Part shown: positions 23,803 to 31,839 of the stretch, in pieces
Layout: each line of letters opens with the position of its first letter
How positions within the stretch are numbered: position 1 is the first letter of the stretch
DNA from: JBBRUG01 sp038247995
Lineage (GTDB): Bacteria; Chloroflexota; Chloroflexia; Chloroflexales; Chloroflexaceae
Length of the DNA: 37,585 bases
Direction: 5' to 3'
Assembly: GCA_038247995.1 (NCBI GenBank)
Contig: JBBRUG010000011.1
Span: 1-37,585, forward strand
Made by a program: the position numbers and the translations under genes
The notes under the pieces: generated by a model
Seen by the model: the letters and a program-made list of their open reading frames with translations, nothing else
What the model was told of the DNA's origin: nothing
Database searches by the model: none

Positions 23803-25068
23803 ATGTCAATTCTTGAAGCCTTTCGGGTCGCCTGGAGTGCGATCAATACCCATAAATTGCGTGCCTTGCTCACGATGCTTGGCATCATTATCGGCGTTGG
23901 AGCTGTGGTGGGTATGCTGGCAATCGGCAACGGCTACTCGGCGTATATCGACAATGAGTTTAATAAACTCGGCGTCGGGATTTTCTACATTAACCCGACC
24001 GTCGATAGCCAGGACCCCAACGAGACACTGCGGCCCCGGCTCACTGCCGAAGATGCGGCGGCGATCCTCACCCCTGGGGCGGCGCCGGCTGTGGAAACCG
24101 TCGTGATTGAGTTGAGCCGCACCGGTACTGTGAGTGCCGGCGGCGAGCGCTTCCTGTTCGGAATCAAAGGTATTACGCCGAGCCACTTTACAATGGGCGA
24201 TATTACCGTGCTCGATGGCCGGCTCTACACCGAGGCTGAGGAAGCCAGTGGCGCGCGGGTCGCGGTGATCGGCGACACCGTAGCCGAGACGCTCTTCGGC
24301 GGCAACTATGATGCTGTGGGCCGGCGGATCAATGTCAATGGCGTCCAGTTCGAGGTGATCGGCGTCTCGTCGGCCAGTCAGAGCCAACTTGGCGGTGCGT
24401 TCGGCCAGTTCGGCGATCCCGGCGAACAGATCTATATGCCCTACCAGGCTGCCCGCAACCGGCTCTTTCGGAACCAGGTTGATGGGCGGATTGACGTAAG
24501 TAACGTGACTGTGAAGGCGCGTAGTATCGATGAGGTCGATGTTGCAATTCGTCAGACAACCGAGTTGCTCCGTGAGCGCCACCGCCTGACCTACCAGGTC
24601 AACGATTTTCGCATTACCAACCCGGCCCAACTCGCCGACCAGGCTCAAGGCGTTACGGTTGCCTTTAGCGCATTCCTGGGCACCATCGGCGGTATTTCAT
24701 TGCTCGTCGGCGGGATCGGGATCATGAACATTATGCTTGTCAGCGTGGCCCAGCGCACCCGCGAGATCGGTCTGCGCAAGGCCGTCGGTGCGCGGCGGAT
24801 CGATATCATGATGCAATTCCTGATCGAAGCGTTAGTGCTGTGTGTGCTCGGCGGCCTGATTGGAATTGCTCTGGGCTACCTACTTGCCGGATTGGGCAGT
24901 TTTGTGCTCTATAACCTTTCGCAAGATCCCAACGTGCGCGCTACCGTAACCCTGAACTCGATCCTGCTCTCCACCTCGATTTCGCTCGGTATCGGCCTCT
25001 TCTTCGGCCTCTTCCCGGCGTTGCGCGCCGCACGCCTCGATCCGATCAAGGCGTTACGGAATGAGTAG
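23803..25068 (+). CDS. MacB-like ABC permease 2
   Basis: A 421-residue paralogue of the preceding permease, sharing the same layout: NTHKLRALLTMLGIIIGVGA at the first membrane segment, an extracytoplasmic domain, then GGIGIMNIMLVSVAQRTREIGLRKAVGAR and the end ARLDPIKALRNE. The two most probably form a heterodimer and arose by tandem duplication; the extracytoplasmic domains have diverged much more than the membrane parts. The ATG at 23803 lies 3 nt after the previous stop, with GGAG in the end of that gene as ribosome site. This completes the four-gene cassette. Confidence 0.93.
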   Translation: MSILEAFRVAWSAINTHKLRALLTMLGIIIGVGAVVGMLAIGNGYSAYIDNEFNKLGVGIFYINPTVDSQDPNETLRPRLTAEDAAAILTPGAAPAVETVVIELSRTGTVSAGGERFLFGIKGITPSHFTMGDITVLDGRLYTEAEEASGARVAVIGDTVAETLFGGNYDAVGRRINVNGVQFEVIGVSSASQSQLGGAFGQFGDPGEQIYMPYQAARNRLFRNQVDGRIDVSNVTVKARSIDEVDVAIRQTTELLRERHRLTYQVNDFRITNPAQLADQAQGVTVAFSAFLGTIGGISLLVGGIGIMNIMLVSVAQRTREIGLRKAVGARRIDIMMQFLIEALVLCVLGGLIGIALGYLLAGLGSFVLYNLSQDPNVRATVTLNSILLSTSISLGIGLFFGLFPALRAARLDPIKALRNE

Positions 25069-25110
25069 TGCTCGGGTGGGCTGAGTAGGGTGTAGCTGAT
25101 GTTTACGCTG

Positions 25111-25157
25111 CACGTGTTGCGTATCCGGCTGGCAAGCTGGGAAATACGCAACACGTG
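25111..25157. other. 14-bp inverted repeat at end of exporter cassette
   Basis: CACGTGTTGCGTAT (25111-25124) and its exact complement (25144-25157) are separated by 19 bp. No T-tract follows. A TATAAT -10 starts 3 nt later (25161-25166), so the right arm occupies the promoter spacer. Arm centres are 33 bp apart, about three helical turns. It may be a stabilising 3' hairpin for the exporter mRNA or an operator for the next gene. Confidence 0.7.
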
Positions 25158-25160
25158 ATA

Positions 25161-25166
25161 TATAAT
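25161..25166 (+). promoter_or_regulatory. Candidate -10 (TATAAT) for glycosyltransferase
   Basis: Perfect -10 hexamer with a poor -35 (TGGGAA, 17 bp upstream). It would give a leader of about 125 nt in which I see no structure I recognise. Confidence 0.4.
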
Positions 25167-25299
25167 CCACCACGCCCCACGTAAGACGACCTATAGTGGC
25201 GGGGAGCACCATTGAGCCTGGATCGGGACGACGCGAGCGTAGCGAGCTACGCGGCTCAGTCGCTCAGCGGCTCAAGCGTGGTGCTCAGTGCTCTAAACT

Positions 25300-28200
25300 A
25301 TGTCGCGCCGAATAACCACCCTGATCTGGAGCGTTCTGTTTCTAGCTGCGCTAACGCTGCTGGCAGCCCTGCTAACCCCCCGTCCATGGCAACTCGATGT
25401 GGGTGCCCCAGGTGATGCGTATTACCTGCGGGGCACGTTTACGGCTGAAGGTGCAACTACAAGCCTGCGCTGGACAGGCGCCAGCGCCGATCTGACCCTG
25501 CACGGTGCGTTTGATGGAGGAACGATTTTCGCGGCGCGGCTTTACCGTGAGCCGGCGACAACGGAACCCTGGCTACTTGAACTCAGTGATGCCGATAGTC
25601 CTTCAGCCCGCTTTGCCGCTGATACCGGCTGGCGGGTTTATCAGGTCTTGCTCCCCCCCGACGCCGAGCGGCGTCTGACCCTTACCAGTCCCACATTTCA
25701 GCCCGGTCCCGCCGATCCGCGCGATCTGGGCATTGCGATCGACGCAATCGGCTTAGCCCCGGTGCGTAGCGCGCCGCCACTCGGGAACGGATTGGCGCGT
25801 TGGAGTTACTTGCTCGGCATTGCTGCGCTCATCGGCGGCGGCGTTGGGCTTAGTACGGCCTGGCTGCATGGCGCAAGTCGCGCGCAGGGATGGGAAGCGC
25901 ACCGAGTTGCCCGCGTTCGCAAGCAGAGTCGGATCAGCGCTTTGCTGGCAATGACGCTCAGTTTGAGTGTTTTCGCCGCCTGGGCCTGGTTACATCCGCC
26001 TTCGCTTGATTGGATGCTGCCCAGCCATTGGGGCGCGCTCGCCTGGTCTGGCGTCACGTTGTTTGGTGCTGCCCTGCTGATCCCGTTTGGGCTGAGTCAG
26101 CGCCTGCGTACGCTACTCGCCCCGCTCTGGAACGTTCGCGCCGGACTCGTACTTGGCGGGTGGTTGGTTGCGCACGGCGTACTCCTTGTTCCTCTACCGC
26201 CGGCATGGCGTGGCGTAGCGGCATTGCTTATTTTGGCTGCGCCGGGCGCTGTGGCTGCGTTGGCAATCTTCGCCCACGAGACTGATCCGCTTGAACGCAC
26301 GCTGCTCGCCGGCGCCGGTGCAACTGCGGTGGCGGCATTGCTCGTGCTGGCCCTCCACGCCTTGCCCGGCCCGCTTGCCTGGTGGCTCGTCCTGCTCGCC
26401 GCCGATGCGCTGACGCTCATTGGGGCCAGGCACGTTGGGGGCAGACACGTTGGTCTGCCCTTACGGGCGGAGGGCGGATCCCCAGATGGTTCTGGACAGA
26501 CTCGCCCTGTCCCTCTGTCCCAGCATCCCCTTGTCCCTGGCGGGAGCGAGCCGGCGTCCGCTTCGCACAACCGCTGGCTGGCCCTGGCGCTCCTGTTCGC
26601 CGCCGCTGTGCGCCTGCCTAATCTCGGTTGGAGCGATTTTCAGGGCGACGAAGCGTATGTGTTAATGCTTGCCCGCGGCGTGCTGCACGGCCAACCCGAC
26701 AGTCTGCTGGTACACATGAAGGGGCCGGTCGAGGCATTATTGCCTGCCGGCCTGATGGCCTTGACCGGCACAATTACCGAGTGGCTCGCCCGTTTGCCCT
26801 TTGCCTTGGCCGGCCTTGGCGTGCTGCTTGGGGTTGCGCTGCTGGCCCGCCGGCTGATTGGCGGCGATCGCGGTGCGGCGGTTGGTGTGCTTGCCGTTGC
26901 GCTGCTCAGCCTCGACGGCTTCTTGATCGCCTTCAGCCGGATCGTGCAGTATCAGAGCATCGTTCTGTTGATGGCGGTTGCTGCGCTCTGGCTCGCCTGG
27001 CGTTTCGCAGCGGGCGCTGAGCCGGGGTCGCGCTACCTCTATGCCTCCGCCTGCTGCGCCGCTGTCGGCGCGCTCGCCCATTACGACGGCGCCTTCATCG
27101 CCCCGGCCCTGGCCTGGATGGTCTTCCTGGGCGCCCGCCGCCGCAGTTGGGGTGTGGTTCGGACGCTACGGGCCGCACTCGGGCCAACCCTGCTAGGCTT
27201 GGTGCTTTGCCTCAGCTTTTATTTGCCCTTCGTCCTGCACGAACATTTTGCGCGTACGCTCGGCCACTTAGGCACCCGCAGCGGGCAACGCAGCGCGCTA
27301 CCGTCGCTCTACAATAACCTGCCGGGCTATGCCGAACTTGCCGCGTTCTACAGCACGGTCTACCTTTTTGTTACGGTGGCTTTGCTTGTGTTGAGCGGCT
27401 TCGTAGCATTGATGATCAGCTCCATTCGCCCGCGCCCGCTTGCGATCGGCCTGGCGGCGCTGCTCGTCGGCGGCGCACTTGTCGCGTTTGGTCGGCCGGC
27501 CTGGGTTGATCGCACACCGGAGTGGAGTTTCGCGGCCTTCCTGATCCTCCCGCCGCTGCTTGCCCTCGCCGGCGCTCCGGCCCTACCGGCCGGTCTGCGT
27601 ACGCTCGTGCTCTGGTACACGGCGCCCTTTGCGGCAATGGCTTTCCTGCTCGCCGACCCGCGCACCCATTTTTATACCACCCATCCAGCCGGCGCACTGA
27701 TCGCCGCATGGGCCGCCGTGATGCTCTGGGAATATCTGCGTAACTCGCGCCTGGCTGCGTTGCGCTGGCCCGTCGCTGCTGCCGGCGTAGGGTTACTGGC
27801 GTTGGTATTGCCCTTCAGCCGCCAGGCCTTCCTTACTGCCCAGCCCGAGTATGAACGTGCCTATCCCAACAGTATGCTTGCGCTCTACACGCCGCCCTCG
27901 GGCCTCGTCGCCCCCGACGACGGCCTGTTCGCATTTGCGCGCGCCGATGGCTGGAAAGCCGTTGCCGAGTTGTATCGCAGCGGTGAGCTTACCGGCAGTT
28001 ACGCCACCAATGTAGAAGTATTTGTGCCTGGTTGGTATCTGCGCGGCCAGTTTCGCTGTGCGCGTGAGCCGGAACAGTTCGTCACCGTGCTGGCGGAACA
28101 GCCGCTTTATATTCCACCTGGGTACCACCACCACACAACGGTTGTCGTGAACAGCGTCTCCACTCTGGCGCTCTTCAGCCGTGAACCATCCGCCGGGCCG

Positions 28201-28692
28201 CTCCGCATGATCGATGCAGCGAACAGTACGGCTGCTTTCGACGCAGTACCGGTGCCTAATTTCCCGCTCCGTCGCTCGCTTAGCGGCCCTGTGCCGCAGT
28301 ACAGCCTCGAAACACCCTGGCGCGACGGCTTCAGTCTGCGCGGCTTCGACCTCGACCGCACCCAACTTGGCCCCAACGGAAGCGCTTTCCTCACTCTGTA
28401 CTGGCGCGCTCCTGCTCCGCTTAACGTGCTCGCTCAGCCCGAACTGCTTGTGCTTGATGACGCCGGTAACGAAGTTACTCGCGCTCCTACCTATTGTGGC
28501 GGCATCCCCAGTACCGAATGGCATAGCGATAAGGTCAACGACACACCCTTTCGCCTCGACGCTGCCGGCCTCGCCCCCGGTCGTTATACCCTTGCCGTGG
28601 CCGTGCGCGACCGCACCACCAATGCCTGGATGCCCTTGCCCGATGGCGCGTCCTCCCTGATGCTGAGCGAGTTGGTGATCACTGCGGAGTAG
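25300..28692 (+). CDS. GT39/PMT-like membrane glycosyltransferase
   Basis: A 1130-residue multi-spanning protein of the ArnT/PMT (GT39, GT-C fold) type, which transfers sugars from lipid-linked donors outside the membrane. One membrane helix at residues 6-26 is followed by a beta-rich extracytoplasmic domain (about 27-165). Many helices lie from about 170 to 880. The GT-C first-loop motif is WSDFQGDEAYVLMLARG (acidic pair near Asp450-Glu451). A C-terminal extracytoplasmic domain (about 880-1130) has beta-strand patterns like WRDGFSLRGFDLDRTQLGPN. Acceptor and sugar are unknown; cell-wall glycan or protein glycosylation is possible. Residues about 376-424 are repeat-derived and precede the first-loop motif. 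No ribosome site is clear before ATG 25300. Confidence 0.82.
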   Translation: MSRRITTLIWSVLFLAALTLLAALLTPRPWQLDVGAPGDAYYLRGTFTAEGATTSLRWTGASADLTLHGAFDGGTIFAARLYREPATTEPWLLELSDADSPSARFAADTGWRVYQVLLPPDAERRLTLTSPTFQPGPADPRDLGIAIDAIGLAPVRSAPPLGNGLARWSYLLGIAALIGGGVGLSTAWLHGASRAQGWEAHRVARVRKQSRISALLAMTLSLSVFAAWAWLHPPSLDWMLPSHWGALAWSGVTLFGAALLIPFGLSQRLRTLLAPLWNVRAGLVLGGWLVAHGVLLVPLPPAWRGVAALLILAAPGAVAALAIFAHETDPLERTLLAGAGATAVAALLVLALHALPGPLAWWLVLLAADALTLIGARHVGGRHVGLPLRAEGGSPDGSGQTRPVPLSQHPLVPGGSEPASASHNRWLALALLFAAAVRLPNLGWSDFQGDEAYVLMLARGVLHGQPDSLLVHMKGPVEALLPAGLMALTGTITEWLARLPFALAGLGVLLGVALLARRLIGGDRGAAVGVLAVALLSLDGFLIAFSRIVQYQSIVLLMAVAALWLAWRFAAGAEPGSRYLYASACCAAVGALAHYDGAFIAPALAWMVFLGARRRSWGVVRTLRAALGPTLLGLVLCLSFYLPFVLHEHFARTLGHLGTRSGQRSALPSLYNNLPGYAELAAFYSTVYLFVTVALLVLSGFVALMISSIRPRPLAIGLAALLVGGALVAFGRPAWVDRTPEWSFAAFLILPPLLALAGAPALPAGLRTLVLWYTAPFAAMAFLLADPRTHFYTTHPAGALIAAWAAVMLWEYLRNSRLAALRWPVAAAGVGLLALVLPFSRQAFLTAQPEYERAYPNSMLALYTPPSGLVAPDDGLFAFARADGWKAVAELYRSGELTGSYATNVEVFVPGWYLRGQFRCAREPEQFVTVLAEQPLYIPPGYHHHTTVVVNSVSTLALFSREPSAGPLRMIDAANSTAAFDAVPVPNFPLRRSLSGPVPQYSLETPWRDGFSLRGFDLDRTQLGPNGSAFLTLYWRAPAPLNVLAQPELLVLDDAGNEVTRAPTYCGGIPSTEWHSDKVNDTPFRLDAAGLAPGRYTLAVAVRDRTTNAWMPLPDGASSLMLSELVITAE
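26420..26570. repeat. In-frame repeat insertion within glycosyltransferase
   Basis: Contains CACGTTGG twice, the inverted repeat GGGCAGAC-N6-GTCTGCCC (26440-26461) and CCCTTACGGGCGG-like text that resembles spacer repeats elsewhere. It adds about 45 polar residues (Gly/Pro/Ser/Arg) between two hydrophobic helices, where family proteins would have a short loop. Confidence 0.7.
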
Positions 28693-28747
28693 CGCACCAA
28701 GCTTGCTGCTGGCGTATGTTGCCCGCTCGGCCAGTGCATACCTAGGA

Positions 28748-28920
28748 CACGGTTAGTGCGCCGCGTGGGGTCTGCCGCTTCAAGGTGGGCCAGTGCATGC
28801 CGCCGACAGAGGTAGTGCGCCGCATGCGGGTCTGCCGCTTCAGCGGCCGATCCCCCACAGAAATGCGCGGCGCTTCAGCGCCGCGCACTAATCCGCCTTG
28901 CGCCGCAGGCGCACCACAGA
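28748..28920. repeat. REP-like palindrome cluster
   Basis: A direct repeat (TAGTGCGCCGC followed by GGGTCTGCCGCTTCA) occurs at about 28754 and 28812. A hairpin TGCGCGGCGC-TTCA-GCGCCGCGCA lies at 28864-28887, and TGCGCC-GCA-GGCGCA at 28899-28913. No gene is present in 28693-28944. Confidence 0.85.
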
Positions 28921-28930
28921 GGAACTACGC

Positions 28931-28936
28931 TACTAT
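28931..28936 (+). promoter_or_regulatory. -10 placed for a leaderless acetyltransferase mRNA
   Basis: TACTAT ends 8 nt before ATG 28945. Transcription would start at or next to the ATG, and no Shine-Dalgarno is present in the gap. Confidence 0.5.
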
Positions 28937-28944
28937 CTTAGGCT

Positions 28945-30120
28945 ATGATGCCTAACCCAACCTCTTACACCTGGGCCCTGCCCACGCCTGCCGAGATCGC
29001 ACCGCTGGATGTGTTGCTCGAACAGGCGTTAATCTTCCCGATCGGTAGTATGGCCGCCTGGACATCCGACATTGGCCACGAACATATGCGCGTGGTGCGC
29101 CACAACGAGCGGGTTGTTGCCGGACTTGGCGTAATCCCGTTTGGCCATTGGTTTGGCGGACGTGTAGTGCCTGCCGGTGGCGTTACTGCTGTTGGTGTTG
29201 CCCCGGACCGGCGCGGTAGCGGTGTGGGCCTTTGGATGCTCCAACGTATGTTGGCGGAACAGCACGAACTTGGCGTGCCGATCGCGACGCTCTACCCAGC
29301 TACAACCACCTTCTATCGGCGCGCCGGTTTTGAGCGGGTTGCCCAACGCCTGATCTACGAACTGCCGCTGGCCGCGCTCAACCTGCGCGAGCCGACGATC
29401 GAAGCGGTGCCGATCGACGACGCTGATCTTGTGCGCCTGCATGCCGTCTACGCCCAGCGTGCGGCGCAATCGTCGGGCTTTATTGATCGGCCGGACATGC
29501 TCTGGAAGCGTCTCCAGACGCCTGAAGGCAAACGCTCATATAGTGTTGCCGCCGTACGCGACGGCGTGTTGGAGGGCTATGTCACCTTCTTGCACGCCAC
29601 TTGGGGCGAGCCGCTGATCGTGCGCGATCTGGTTGCGCTGACACCCGCTGCCGGCCGGCGCTTGCTCCAGGTGCTCGGCGATCATCGCTCGGTGATTGAG
29701 AACGTACGCCTTCCCGGCGCCCCCTACGACCCGCTGCTCTTTCAACTGCCCGAGCAACGCCAGCGCCTGCATAATGCGATCGACCTGATGCTGCGCATCA
29801 TTGACGTGCCGACCGCCCTCATGGCGCGTGGTTACTCACGTGATGTGAGCGACGAACTCCACCTTGCCGTCGCAGACGATTTGCTGCCCTGGAACAATGG
29901 CCGTTTTGTGCTCCAGGTGGCCGATGGCGTTGGGCATGTGACCCCGGGTGGCCAGGGCCGGCTACAATTGCACATCCGCGAACTCGCCGCACTCTACAGT
30001 AGCTACTTCACGCCGGCTGAACTTCAACTCGCACGCAGCCTCACCGCCGACGAGTCGAGCCTGTGTATCGCCACCCAACTCTTCGCCGGCCCGCGCCCCT
30101 GGCTTCCCGATATGTTTTGA
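28945..30120 (+). CDS. Eis-like GNAT acetyltransferase
   Basis: A 391-residue protein with the layout of the Eis family: N-terminal GNAT domain, second GNAT-like domain and C-terminal SCP2-type domain (about 290-391). The acetyl-CoA loop is VAPDRRGSGVGLWML. A tyrosine at residue 124 in TFYRRAGF corresponds to the general acid Tyr126 of mycobacterial Eis. The protein ends in Phe (LPDMF), as Eis does, whose C-terminal carboxylate acts as base. Eis enzymes acetylate amines, including aminoglycosides in mycobacteria; the natural substrate here is unknown. A -10 right before the ATG suggests a leaderless message. A second ATG at 28948 is an equally possible start. Confidence 0.87.
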   Translation: MMPNPTSYTWALPTPAEIAPLDVLLEQALIFPIGSMAAWTSDIGHEHMRVVRHNERVVAGLGVIPFGHWFGGRVVPAGGVTAVGVAPDRRGSGVGLWMLQRMLAEQHELGVPIATLYPATTTFYRRAGFERVAQRLIYELPLAALNLREPTIEAVPIDDADLVRLHAVYAQRAAQSSGFIDRPDMLWKRLQTPEGKRSYSVAAVRDGVLEGYVTFLHATWGEPLIVRDLVALTPAAGRRLLQVLGDHRSVIENVRLPGAPYDPLLFQLPEQRQRLHNAIDLMLRIIDVPTALMARGYSRDVSDELHLAVADDLLPWNNGRFVLQVADGVGHVTPGGQGRLQLHIRELAALYSSYFTPAELQLARSLTADESSLCIATQLFAGPRPWLPDMF

Positions 30121-30233
30121 CCTGGCGCATTGCGTGGTGCGGATTGTGGATCGCGTTATCCCGGCGCTAAATCTGCAATCCGCAATCCGCAATACCCTCC
30201 TCACCTCTTCACCCGTTCACTCTCCTCACAATG

Positions 30234-30242
30234 TGGTACCAT
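30234..30242 (+). promoter_or_regulatory. Extended -10 promoter for lipoprotein pair
   Basis: TG-G-TACCAT, 33 nt before ATG 30276. It overlaps an upstream in-frame ATG (30231), which is thereby excluded as start. Nothing else is seen in 30121-30230 apart from AATCCGCAA short repeats. Confidence 0.5.
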
Positions 30243-30275
30243 GCGCACGGCAAATACTCTGTACAGGAGTTACTG

Positions 30276-30662
30276 ATGCGTGCGCTTGTGCTTTTTGGCA
30301 TGCTTGTCTTACTCACCGCCTGTGCTGCACCTGCGCCGCCGGTGCGCCAGGAGCAGGTTATTGATGGCCTTACGATCACCCTTGAGGCTGCTGATAGCGC
30401 CCGGATCAATACTGCCCAGGAGTTCCTGATTACGCTGGCTGATACTACTGGTGCGCCCATCCCCGACGCGGCGGTTTATCTCGATCTGGACATGCCGGCA
30501 ATGCCGATGGCGGCCAACCGTCCGGTGGCCGACAATCTGGGTGATGGTTCCTTTCGCGCCGCGGCTGCTTACACAATGGCCGGCGCCTGGGAAATCGTTG
30601 TTGTTGCCGTCGTCAATGATGTCGAATATCGCGCCGTCTTCACCCGCGATGCCGTCTCCTGA
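30276..30662 (+). CDS. Small lipoprotein with YtkA/FixH-like domain
   Basis: A 128-residue exported lipoprotein. The signal peptide is MRALVLFGMLVLLTAC with lipobox LTAC and lipidated Cys16. The mature part resembles YtkA/FixH-like beta domains: LITLADTTGAPIPDAAVYLDLDMPAMPMAA, then LGDGSFRAAAAYTMAGAWEIVV. Such domains occur near copper and cytochrome oxidase assembly genes; the Met-rich DMPAMPM stretch could bind copper, though this is inference. AGGAG lies 8 nt before ATG 30276. A second lipoprotein gene starts 78 nt after its stop, so both are probably one transcript. Confidence 0.78.
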   Translation: MRALVLFGMLVLLTACAAPAPPVRQEQVIDGLTITLEAADSARINTAQEFLITLADTTGAPIPDAAVYLDLDMPAMPMAANRPVADNLGDGSFRAAAAYTMAGAWEIVVVAVVNDVEYRAVFTRDAVS

Positions 30663-30740
30663 CCAATGGCACTTATACCATTGCAGCGCCTCAGTGTTTC
30701 AATGTTTCGATACTTCAGTGTTTCAGTGATTGAGGTTCCT

Positions 30741-31631
30741 ATGTCCTTCCTTCGTACCTATTGTGCCGCGCTCCTGCTAATCTTCGCGCTGAGCGCCTGT
30801 GGCCCCGAAGCACCGCCGCCAACTACCGAGGCCGCGCCAATCGTGCCTGTGCTGGCCGCCTCTGAGCTAACCGTCGGACTTAATCGCCTCCCGATCGGCT
30901 TGCTTCAAAGTGGTTCGCCACTCAACGATCCCGATCTCGCGATCGGTGTGCGCGTCTTCAGCGTCAATGCCAAAGACACCCCGATTGCCGAAACTACCGC
31001 CGTCTATCGCGGCCAGGGTCTGCCGGTTGGCCTGTATATCGCCTATGCGCGTATCGATCAGCCCGGCGGTTATGAGGCCGAGATCAGCATCCCGCTTGAT
31101 GGCGCTGAACCTCAGGTGAGTCGTTTGCGCCTCGACGTTGTCGCCGAGTCACGCGTGCCTGCCATTGGCACCCAGGTGATCGCAAGCGACACGCTCACCG
31201 TCGCCGATGTGCCCGATTTGAGTCAACTTACGTCTGATCCGCGTCCCGACGCCGATCTCTACCAACTCAGCATCGCCGATGCCGTTGCCGCCGGCAAGCC
31301 TTTTCTGGTTACTTTCTCTACGCCGGGTTACTGCCAGACCGCCGTCTGCGCGCCGAATCTGGAAGTGGTCAAGCAGCTCAAAATCGCCAACGCCGCTGCG
31401 ATCAATTTTATTCACGTCGAAGTTTATCCATACCCCTTCGGCGAGTCATTCCAGGCCCGGCGGCTCGTTCCGGTTATGCAGGAATGGAATTTGCGCACCG
31501 AACCCTGGACGTATCTCGTCGACAGCAATGGTACGATTCAGGCGCGCTATGAAGGTGGCCTGACCTTTGCCGAGCTCGAACCGGCCCTCGTACAACTCGC
31601 AGCCGGTCAGCCTGTTGATCCCTTGCAATAG
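30741..31631 (+). CDS. Lipoprotein with thioredoxin-like domain, CQTAVC motif
   Basis: A 296-residue lipoprotein: signal peptide ending LSAC (lipidated Cys20), a Pro/Thr linker, a beta-rich middle part (about 45-150) and a C-terminal thioredoxin-like domain (about 180-290). The domain reads FLVTFSTPGYCQTAVCAPNLEVV, with Cys198 and Cys203 spaced CxxxxC, and later WTYLVDSNGTIQARYEGG. Unlike thioredoxin (CxxC) the spacing is four residues, closer in idea to copper-chaperone proteins such as SCO (CxxxC). Together with the YtkA-like neighbour a metal-delivery or disulfide role outside the membrane is plausible but unproven. GAGG lies 7 nt before ATG 30741. The 78-nt gap holds a CAGTGTTTC minisatellite remnant. 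Confidence 0.78.
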   Translation: MSFLRTYCAALLLIFALSACGPEAPPPTTEAAPIVPVLAASELTVGLNRLPIGLLQSGSPLNDPDLAIGVRVFSVNAKDTPIAETTAVYRGQGLPVGLYIAYARIDQPGGYEAEISIPLDGAEPQVSRLRLDVVAESRVPAIGTQVIASDTLTVADVPDLSQLTSDPRPDADLYQLSIADAVAAGKPFLVTFSTPGYCQTAVCAPNLEVVKQLKIANAAAINFIHVEVYPYPFGESFQARRLVPVMQEWNLRTEPWTYLVDSNGTIQARYEGGLTFAELEPALVQLAAGQPVDPLQ

Positions 31632-31678
31632 GGTCTATTCAGTATTCTGCACTTTGCATGCAGCCGTATTTTCACGAC

Positions 31679-31783
31679 CTCAGTGCCTCAATTGGCTCAT
31701 TTGGATTGCTCAGTGTTCTAAGCGTCGGCACTTATAGCAGTGGGCACATCCACTGCGCCCCTTGTGGGCGCGCGGCGAGCCGC
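31679..31783. repeat. Minisatellite remnant and three consecutive hairpins
   Basis: CTCAGTGCCTC-type units lie at 31679-31720. Then GCAGTGG/CCACTGC (31737-31756), GCGCCC/GGGCGC (31755-31771) and GCGGC/GCCGC (31772-31783) form three hairpins in a row between convergent genes. They could slow or end transcription from both sides, though no T-tract is present. Confidence 0.75.
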
Positions 31784-31839
31784 CTCATGCCAAGCAGACG
31801 GCTCAATCGTTTAGGCGTGGATCTGCTCCCTGTTCAGGG

